A stretch of 8,700 bases of DNA from positions 1 through 8,700 of the forward strand of contig SLOG01000426.1 of NCBI GenBank assembly GCA_007132635.1, in the 5' to 3' direction. The translations under genes and the position numbers were made by a program. Source of the DNA: Limnochordia bacterium. Lineage in GTDB: Bacteria; Bacillota; Limnochordia; Darwinibacteriales; SLO01. How positions within the stretch are numbered: the stretch's first letter is position 1; the number at the start of each line of letters is the position of its first letter. This document shows, one piece after another, positions 1 through 5,233 of this stretch. Under the pieces are notes generated by a model, which was not told the DNA's origin, did no database searches, and saw only the letters and a list, made by a program, of their open reading frames with translations.

Positions 1-117
1 GATGGACGGCGCTCGATTTGGTTCATGGATGGCATGGATAGAAGAGCGGAAGATGGTGGCGGAATATTCGGTAACAGGGATCCGGAGTGGAGAATAGTCG
101 GAGCAGCGGGTAACTGA
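1..117 (+). CDS. C-terminal end of a propeller-repeat protein (5' part outside window)
   Basis: The reading frame is open from base 1 and ends at TGA 115-117, giving the last 38 residues of a protein that starts upstream of the window. It begins DGRRSIWFMDGMD and ends PEWRIVGAAGN. This matches the last complete blade plus the closing strand of the propeller in the S8 protease (DGRRSIWFMSGLD, then PDWTIVGAERV) and in the C1 protease (DGRRNMWIMDGMD, then PEWTIVGAARV). It is therefore almost certainly a third local protein with the same C-terminal module. It stops right after the closing strand, as the S8 protein nearly does, with no extra domain behind it. The catalytic or other N-terminal part cannot be seen. 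By analogy with the two complete relatives it is probably exported, but that is inference. Confidence 0.8.
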   Translation, partial: DGRRSIWFMDGMDRRAEDGGGIFGNRDPEWRIVGAAGN

Positions 118-130
118 TACTTTGTAAAAG

Positions 131-303
131 AAAGTAATATGCACATAACAAGATCTTATTGTTTTATCTTATAAGGATCAAGATCGCTATGATGGGTCCC
201 ACTGTCGCTTAAGACCGAAAAAAACTGTGTCTTGACATTGGGGCCCATCATATTCCGGGCAAGTCAATAGCTTATTAATAAATCTACTATGTGCATAGCT
301 CTT
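131..303. repeat. Nested imperfect inverted repeat between converging genes
   Basis: An outer pair, TATGCACATA at 138-147 and its exact reverse complement TATGTGCATA at 288-297, lies around an inner palindrome at 188-252. The outer arms extend imperfectly: AAAG before the 10-mer on the left and its complement on the right, then AGAT and TTATT with small gaps. The right arm overlaps the last codons of the AraC gene. The layout fits either a bidirectional terminator region or a degraded palindromic (MITE-like) insertion. Nothing in it codes for protein. Confidence 0.55.
188..252. terminator. Large hairpin, probable bidirectional terminator
   Basis: TATGATGGGTCCC (188-200) pairs with GGGGCCCATCATA (240-252) with one G-T wobble. 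A second stem inside the loop pairs TTAAGAC (209-215) with GTCTTGA (229-235), again with one wobble. The hairpin lies between two genes transcribed towards each other: the propeller protein ending at 117 and the AraC gene ending at 287. No clear T-tract follows either arm, so termination is inferred from position and stem strength. A mobile-element end is the alternative. Confidence 0.45.
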
Positions 304-1177
304 TAAAAAGGGAGGGAGTCATGCCTGTTTTATTTTTAAATGTCCTGCTGAAGTGACTATGATCTCTGAAGCCACAAAAAAAGCAAATATCTGTAATAGA
401 ATATTTATGCGCTTTGAGAAGCTCTATAGCTTTTTCTATTTTCAAGTCAATATAGTAACGGTAAGGAGTTTTGCCTGTTTCATTCTTAAATACTCGCATA
501 AAATGGTACTTGCTTAAACTAGTAATTTCAGCAAGATCAGTTAAAGAAAAATTTTGATTTAAATTAGCGTGTAAATATTCAAGAGCTCTATTGATATCTT
601 TTTTGCTTATATCATTCAAAGTATTTTTTCGGAATTCTAAATTGCTTCTAAGTGTCCTGAGTATTTCTGCCCCTAGTAAACTGCTGAGGCTTTCCAAAAT
701 AAACAGATAGCCAGCCTGTTTGTTTTTGCTCTCATCGATAAACTTCTCTATTAGACTCTCAACATAAAAATCCATAGGAATAGGAATATTATGGAACTCT
801 GTATTGCATTTATCGAACATAGAGGATGCAATCTCCTGTAGTCTTTGTGGAGTAAGTTGTAATACAATAATCCGGTGTTGACGGGCAACCTCAGCCGGAC
901 CATGATACTGACCAGGGTTACAAGGAAAGATATTTCTTCGAGGAAGTCTAAACTCTTTATTTTCAATCAATAATTTAGGGCTGTGGGATAAGGGTATGGT
1001 AAATTCAAAATTGTCATGGGCATGTTGATCATTAATCTCTTGATTAGGTATAGGTATTTTTGACCTGATAACAAAAAGATCTTTGCTTGCGCCGGTTAAG
1101 AAAAACTTATCAAACAGGGCATCATCAAAAGATGATGAATCCTGATCTTTCCCTAAAAATTTTTTTGCTAATTCCAT
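287..1177 (-). CDS. AraC-family transcriptional regulator
   Basis: This is a DNA-binding regulator with the normal AraC length of about 300 residues. The C-terminal third holds the two helix-turn-helix motifs of the family. Numbered from the upstream GTG, the first is about residues 214-236 (FSLTDLAEITSLSKYHFMRV) and the second about 264-286 (SITDICFFCGFRDHSHFSRT), each followed by the typical F-K-N/K-x-T-G-x-T-P signature. The N-terminal half is poorly conserved but has a cupin-like stretch (HDNFEF, then a GQYHGP turn), as in sensor domains of this family. I chose ATG at 1177-1175 because AGGAG (1186-1182) lies 4 bases before it. The frame also opens at GTG 1189, which has no ribosome site and would add four residues. 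The effector and targets are unknown. The neighbours are convergent or divergent, so no operon partner is evident. Confidence 0.9.
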   Translation of the reverse strand: MELAKKFLGKDQDSSSFDDALFDKFFLTGASKDLFVIRSKIPIPNQEINDQHAHDNFEFTIPLSHSPKLLIENKEFRLPRRNIFPCNPGQYHGPAEVARQHRIIVLQLTPQRLQEIASSMFDKCNTEFHNIPIPMDFYVESLIEKFIDESKNKQAGYLFILESLSSLLGAEILRTLRSNLEFRKNTLNDISKKDINRALEYLHANLNQNFSLTDLAEITSLSKYHFMRVFKNETGKTPYRYYIDLKIEKAIELLKAHKYSITDICFFCGFRDHSHFSRTFKNKTGMTPSLFKELCT

Positions 1178-1246
1178 TTTACTCCTCACTTTCTGCTAGA
1201 TTTCATTATTATTTCTATATTCCATTCCTGAATACCTTCCTTTACG

Positions 1247-1276
1247 TTGAGAAACATTTATTAATATGTATATAAT
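1247..1276 (+). promoter_or_regulatory. Probable sigma-A-type promoter for the propeller-relic ORF
   Basis: TTGAGA (1247-1252) and a perfect TATAAT (1271-1276) are separated by 18 bases, so transcription should start near 1283 and run into the ORF at 1309. It is the best promoter match I found in the window. It lies in the divergent spacer shared with the AraC gene. Confidence 0.55.
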
Positions 1277-1308
1277 GGGCAACTATTTTCATTTATTAGT
1301 GTTTTAAA

Positions 1309-1515
1309 ATGATTAAAGTAGATAATAAAAAATTATACCAAATAGACTCTGCCTGGGAAGTTACATCCGTCCGAACCCTCAAAGGCGGCGGCCATCCAAA
1401 TGTTATTTGGCAGCATGATGATGGACACCGGTCCATTAAGTTCAAAGCCAAGCTGAAAGCACTGGCTCTTATAGCAGATCATATATTTAAATACATATTA
1501 TACTCCACAAGATGA
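1309..1515 (+). pseudogene. Single-blade relic of the propeller module
   Basis: This 68-codon ORF contains one recognisable blade at about residues 15-47. AWEVTSVRTLKGGGHPNVIW, then QHDDGHRSIKF, aligns with INWRIKAVIDINWDGNPDLVW, then EHADGRRSIWF, in the S8 protease. The acidic calcium-loop residues are largely lost (TLKGGGHPN instead of DINWDGNPD), and the invariant Trp after RSI has become Lys. After KF the similarity ends. The N-terminal 12 residues have no signal peptide, and no Shine-Dalgarno site precedes ATG 1309. A lone blade cannot form a propeller, so I read it as debris of a deleted or recombined paralogue. A sound promoter at 1247-1276 still points at it, so expression of a short peptide cannot be excluded. 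An AT-rich 6-bp stem (AAATTG 1515-1520 / CAATTT 1528-1533) follows. Confidence 0.6.
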
Positions 1516-1543
1516 AATTGCTAATTACAATTTATTATTGGTA

Positions 1544-2341
1544 TTAGATTTCTTCAGGATGTTGATCGATGATTTTTTTACGGAGATCTGAACTGACAAA
1601 GATGGCATTGCCAAAGCGCAGTTGCCCATTAGCGGCGGTTTTCAAGCCGTAAATATTAAAAAGTGAGTAATCATAGCTATCTAGAAAAGAGCAGAGGTGA
1701 TGGAACAATGGGCCACCCTTATAATGAGCGATAAATATGATTTCACTGTAAATCAAACCGATTGCCCGGGCTTGTAAAAGTTTCTCGCTTCCTTGTAAGG
1801 CCATTAATTCGCCGCCCTGAACATCAAGTTTCAAAACATCAACATATTCAATACCTGAATCTTTGGCGAAATCATCAAGTGATAGAGTTCTAACGGTTAT
1901 TGTGTTTTTAGGTCCGGCGTGCCTGGGATAATAGCGTCTGCTTTCGTCAGGGCGAGGTAAAAGAGAGTTTGTTGGTTCGAAGTGGTTAACATAAAAAATT
2001 TTTTCTCCGCTCTTCTCTGCAACTGCGTAGGGCACAATCCGGACCTGTTTTTTTGACGAGAATCTGTTTTTAAGTTTGGCTATGCTTGCCGGGTAGGGCT
2101 CAAAGCAGTATATTATTGCAGGCGGAGATAATTTCAGGTAAGCTCTAACTGTATTTCCTATGCTTGCACCAACATCAAAAATAATTGGTTCTGGCTGAGT
2201 ATAATCTTTAAGCAGTTCTTTTTGGGCGGTAAAGGGGTCATCCCAAAGGTTTTTCTGGCTGCTTTTTTCTATAAAGTAACCTCGGTGTCGGAATATTGAA
2301 AATAACTTATTCTTTATGTAACGCTTAACTTTAATTGACAC
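1544..2341 (-). CDS. FkbM-family SAM-dependent methyltransferase
   Basis: This 265-residue protein has the hallmarks of FkbM-type (Methyltransf_21) enzymes, which usually O-methylate sugars or secondary metabolites. The SAM-binding motif I is IIFDVGASIGNT (53-64). The acidic end of beta-2 is YCFEPYP (78-84). The family signature VDVLKLDVQGGELMALQG lies at 167-184. The C-terminal part (IYSEIIF, then YGL, then GNAIFVS) follows the usual fold. There is no signal peptide or membrane segment, so it is probably cytoplasmic. The start is GTG 2341-2339. GGAG lies 11 bases upstream, a long gap, and a stop codon lies in frame just before it, so no longer protein is possible. The gene stands alone without glycosyltransferase neighbours. 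A role in decorating a surface polysaccharide or glycoprotein is plausible, but the substrate cannot be read from the sequence. Confidence 0.88.
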   Translation of the reverse strand: MSIKVKRYIKNKLFSIFRHRGYFIEKSSQKNLWDDPFTAQKELLKDYTQPEPIIFDVGASIGNTVRAYLKLSPPAIIYCFEPYPASIAKLKNRFSSKKQVRIVPYAVAEKSGEKIFYVNHFEPTNSLLPRPDESRRYYPRHAGPKNTITVRTLSLDDFAKDSGIEYVDVLKLDVQGGELMALQGSEKLLQARAIGLIYSEIIFIAHYKGGPLFHHLCSFLDSYDYSLFNIYGLKTAANGQLRFGNAIFVSSDLRKKIIDQHPEEI

Positions 2342-2472
2342 TAATCATCACTCTCCGGTGAAATACCTTTATGAACCGAAAAATTGATAAGTAATTGGAT
2401 TACTATTTTAGTTATTATAACATATGCAAAGGAAAATATCGGGAATAGGAAGAAGGAAAAGTTTATCAAAAA

Positions 2473-2500
2473 TTGTGATGGTATGTTAAAATTAAATAAT
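2473..2500 (+). promoter_or_regulatory. Candidate promoter of the S8 protease gene
   Basis: TTGTGA (2473-2478) and AATAAT (2495-2500) are 16 bases apart, about 35 bases before the start codon. TTGGAT at 2395 with TAACAT at 2418 is an alternative further upstream. Both are moderate matches in AT-rich DNA, so neither is secure. Confidence 0.3.
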
Positions 2501-2519
2501 TGTAGGTTAGTTAATTATC

Positions 2520-2526
2520 GGAGGAG
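2520..2526 (+). promoter_or_regulatory. Strong ribosome binding site of the S8 protease gene
   Basis: GGAGGAG lies 8 bases before ATG 2535. This spacing is ideal and fixes the start codon. The signal peptide beginning at that ATG agrees. Confidence 0.8.
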
Positions 2527-2534
2527 CAATATAC

Positions 2535-4751
2535 ATGCTTAAGTTAAAAAACATTGTTTATTTAATGATACTGGTAGTTCTGTTGTTATTTATTATTCCA
2601 AATACGGTTTTTTCTTCAGAATTAAAAATAGCTGATGATCTACAGGAAGTGATTGACTCAGCAGATGAGCACATTAATGTCCTGATTTATATGAATAAAC
2701 AGGCTGATACTGATGAAATATATGCCGGTAAAGCAAGCAGTCTGGAAGAACAAGGCAACTATAAAGAGGCTAAATCTTTAGTACGCTCTGAGATAGTTAA
2801 TAGCCTACGGGAAACTGCTGATATTTCGCAGGCTTCAATATTACGTTTTCTGGAGACAATGAAAGCTGAAGGAAAAGTCAGTTCATTAGAGAGCTTTTTT
2901 ATTGTAAATATAATTTCAGTCAGCTTGGACCCTTCTCTTGCCGAAACCATTGCTGCCAGACCGGATGTGGGCAAGATTTACCAGGACCGGACTATTGTCC
3001 TTGATGACCCTTTACCAAAAGAGTTAGTCAGTTTGCCCGATGAAGTAACCGGCCCATGGAGCATTAGTTCTATTAGAGCTCCCGAAGCATGGGACAAACA
3101 TGGCTATGACGGCACCGGGGTCGTTATTGGGATTATTGATACAGGTGCTTTGCTGAATCACCCTGCACTGGAAACCAGATGGCGAGGTTATGATACGCTG
3201 AATCCTGTTCCCAATTACAACTGGTACGACCCTATCTACGGTGATCCATTGCCTGGAGATGAACATGGCCATGGAACAAAGGTTTTAGGTGTAGCTCTTG
3301 GCTACGATCAGCAGAAGGATCTGGCAGTTGGCGTGGCACCTGGTGCTAAATGGATTGCTGCGCGCGGATTTAGTAATGACGGGAGAGGGAGCAAATCTAA
3401 CCTGCTGGCAGCCGGACAGTATATGCTTGCTCCAACTGATACTAATGGGGAGAACCCTGATCCAACCAAAGCTCCCAATATTGTTCTCAATTCCTGGGGA
3501 GGCCAGGCCGAAGTTGATGACTGGTTTCGAGAGATGGTTAATAACTGGCGCAATGCCTTTATTTTGCCCATTTTTGCTGCCGGTAATTCCGGGCCGGGAG
3601 TAGGATCGGTAAGAAATCCGGCAAATTATCCTGAGAGCATTGCTGTTGGAGCTGTTGATTACAACCGTGAATTAGCATCTTTTTCCAGTAGAGGCCCAGG
3701 CGCCTACGGAGATATGATTAAACCAGAACTTATAGCTCCTGGCGTAAATATTTATTGTCCGACACTTGACGGGGATTATGGTTATGCGAGTGGGACATCT
3801 TTTGCTGCTCCACATGTTGCTGGAACCGCAGCCCTTCTACTATCTGCTTACCCGGAGCTTACAGTTAACGAGATTGTCTTTTATTTAAAAGAAACAGCAA
3901 TATCCTTAAGCAATGAACAGTACCCCACTATACCTAATTATGGCTTTGGTTATGGTATGACAGATGCTCTGAATCTTATTGAAAAAAGCAAAGTGGTGCC
4001 GGCTATTTATTTTCAAAACTTAGATAGTGGTCAAATAGATGCCTGGCTGATCAAAGGTTTATCAAATGTTGAACAGGTTGATAGTTTTACCGGAAAAAAT
4101 CCTAAGCTGTGGAGGATCGCGGCAGTTCATGATCTAAATGGTAGTGGAAGCCCCGATCTTATATGGGAAAATAGAGCAAATGGAAGCCGTGTAGTTTGGT
4201 TGATGGAAGTTTTTGAAAAGAAAGAAGAAATTAATCTGGGGTATGCCAATCCTAATTACAGGATTGCTGATATTTATGATCTCAATAATAATGGAAGCGC
4301 AGACTTGGTCTGGCAAAATATTGCCTGGGGGAGTCGCAATGCCTGGTATATGGATGGCTTAAAAAGAATTAGCGGTAGGCAATTTGCTGTTGTCAATACT
4401 AACTGGGAAATAGCCGGAGTAGCAGATATGGGTGGTGACGGCAAGATCAATTTAATCTGGGAACATGGCCTGCGGGGCGAACGCAATTACTGGACCCTGG
4501 ATAATAATTTGGCTCAAATTGTTCAGGAGAGTGGCAACTTCGCTGTAGCTGGTATTAATTGGAGGATAAAAGCTGTCATTGATATTAATTGGGACGGTAA
4601 TCCCGATCTAGTTTGGGAACATGCAGATGGGCGCCGTTCAATCTGGTTTATGTCAGGGTTAGACAAAGAATATGGTGCACTGTTTGGCAGTAGGCATCCA
4701 GATTGGACTATTGTTGGTGCAGAAAGAGTGGCAATACCAATTGAATACTGA
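2535..4751 (+). CDS. Secreted subtilisin-like S8 serine protease with C-terminal beta-propeller
   Basis: This 738-residue exported endopeptidase has four parts. Residues 1-28 are a signal peptide (Lys-rich start, then a long hydrophobic core). Residues 29-157 form a propeptide, probably an inhibitor-I9-like chaperone; the stretch INVLIYMNKQADTDEI recalls bacillopeptidase-F-type proteases. Residues 170-485 are the S8 catalytic domain with all expected residues: Asp202 (GIIDTG), His246 (HGHGTKV), oxyanion Asn351 (FAAGNSGPG) and Ser422 (GTSFAAPHVAG), so it should be active. Residues 491-732 form the five-bladed propeller shared with the C1 protease. The protein ends six residues later, with no LPXTG, SLH or transmembrane anchor, so it is free or held by the propeller. 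It converges on the C1 protease gene, with a 480-bp spacer between. Assignment to S8 is firm; the substrate and the propeller's function are unknown. Confidence 0.95.
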   Translation: MLKLKNIVYLMILVVLLLFIIPNTVFSSELKIADDLQEVIDSADEHINVLIYMNKQADTDEIYAGKASSLEEQGNYKEAKSLVRSEIVNSLRETADISQASILRFLETMKAEGKVSSLESFFIVNIISVSLDPSLAETIAARPDVGKIYQDRTIVLDDPLPKELVSLPDEVTGPWSISSIRAPEAWDKHGYDGTGVVIGIIDTGALLNHPALETRWRGYDTLNPVPNYNWYDPIYGDPLPGDEHGHGTKVLGVALGYDQQKDLAVGVAPGAKWIAARGFSNDGRGSKSNLLAAGQYMLAPTDTNGENPDPTKAPNIVLNSWGGQAEVDDWFREMVNNWRNAFILPIFAAGNSGPGVGSVRNPANYPESIAVGAVDYNRELASFSSRGPGAYGDMIKPELIAPGVNIYCPTLDGDYGYASGTSFAAPHVAGTAALLLSAYPELTVNEIVFYLKETAISLSNEQYPTIPNYGFGYGMTDALNLIEKSKVVPAIYFQNLDSGQIDAWLIKGLSNVEQVDSFTGKNPKLWRIAAVHDLNGSGSPDLIWENRANGSRVVWLMEVFEKKEEINLGYANPNYRIADIYDLNNNGSADLVWQNIAWGSRNAWYMDGLKRISGRQFAVVNTNWEIAGVADMGGDGKINLIWEHGLRGERNYWTLDNNLAQIVQESGNFAVAGINWRIKAVIDINWDGNPDLVWEHADGRRSIWFMSGLDKEYGALFGSRHPDWTIVGAERVAIPIEY
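4005..4730 (+). repeat. Propeller blades in the S8 protease
   Basis: Blade starts fall at W526, Y575, W624, W676 and W724, giving spacings of 49, 49, 52 and 48 residues. Each full blade reads roughly W-x-I-x-x-V-x-D-x-x-x-x-G-x-x-D-L-x-W-E, then G-x-R-x-x-W-x-M-D-G-L. The last motif (WTIVGAERV) has only the first strand. The opening YFQNLDSGQIDAWLIKGL has only the remaining strands, so the two ends complete a fifth blade. The loops DLNGSGSPD, DLNNNGSAD, DMGGDGKIN and DINWDGNPD resemble VCBS/FG-GAP calcium loops. The DNA itself is too diverged to be a simple tandem repeat. Confidence 0.8.
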
Positions 4752-4880
4752 TTTTAATGTATCATAAATATCACATATCTTATCCTGCGGGTTTTTAATA
4801 TTTACAGCTTTATGCTTATGTTTTGCATGTTGAAAAAGTATAAACATATTTTAAATTTTATTAAGGTTCACACGTTAGAA

Positions 4881-4899
4881 CAGGGTATAAAATTCCCTG
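4881..4899 (+). promoter_or_regulatory. Palindrome enclosing a -10-like box upstream of the small ORF
   Basis: CAGGG (4881-4885) and CCCTG (4895-4899) flank TATAAAATT, which contains a good -10-like box (TATAAA 4886-4891). It lies about 50 bases before ATG 4949. No convincing -35 is present. GGTTCA lies 12 bases before GGGTAT, a weak resemblance to a general-stress (sigma-B-like) promoter. It may be a repressor-controlled or alternative-sigma promoter. Apart from this, 4752-4948 is AT-rich, and I see no terminator for the S8 gene. Confidence 0.3.
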
Positions 4900-4948
4900 G
4901 TAGAAGTTATGACAACATAGTTCATTGCAACCGGAAAGAGGTGATAGG

Positions 4949-5116
4949 ATGAAAAAGGCATTATTCATCTTATTAACTATGCTGCTGTTAGGTTTTTTCG
5001 GGGCTCTGCAATAGGCTTTAAATCAGGAGGTTCTCCCGCACAAGAAGTCTATAATGAGTAAAAATTCCATTGACGTTGTTGATACGTATAATGTAAAAAG
5101 AATCTGGTTGAATTAA
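4949..5116 (+). pseudogene. Small secreted-peptide ORF interrupted by an in-frame TAG
   Basis: GAGGTGAT (4938-4945), an 8-base match to the 16S anti-Shine-Dalgarno sequence, precedes ATG 4949 at ideal spacing. The 21 codons that follow read MKKALFILLTMLLLGFFGALQ, a textbook signal peptide, and then meet TAG (5012-5014). The same frame then stays open for 33 more codons: ALNQEVLPHKK, then a second part ending NVKRIWLN. TAA 5114-5116 closes it, two bases before a strong hairpin. As a whole it would be an exported peptide of about 54 residues, the size of signalling pro-peptides or small secreted proteins. The options are a nonsense mutation, translation of only the 21-residue leader, or readthrough of TAG. 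An alternative is the surviving N-terminus of a deleted exported protein. I recognise no family. A 33-codon open stretch by chance is not very rare, so confidence is limited. Confidence 0.4.
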
Positions 5117-5118
5117 AC

Positions 5119-5149
5119 GCAATCCGGGAAGTTTTGCTTCCCGGATTGC
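5119..5149. terminator. 13-bp perfect hairpin, bidirectional terminator
   Basis: GCAATCCGGGAAG (5119-5131) and CTTCCCGGATTGC (5137-5149) pair perfectly around a 5-base loop (TTTTG). It sits between the small plus-strand ORF and the end of the C1 protease gene on the minus strand, which converge here. The T-tract is poor on both sides (AAGTTTG on plus, GTTTAATT on minus). It is still the strongest stem in the window and its position is right for a terminator. The remaining spacer, 5150-5233, holds nothing else I can support. Confidence 0.7.
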
Positions 5150-5233
5150 CAAGTTTGAAGAGCAAATAAGACTGTCTTGGTTGATAATCTTTGTGATGAG
5201 AAAGCAACAATTAAATCAAAAAATTAGTATGAA

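Noticed and set aside
3298..3603. 101-codon ORF inside the S8 protease gene
   Set aside because: It overlaps the catalytic domain in another frame and resembles no protein. The S8 frame contains all catalytic residues.
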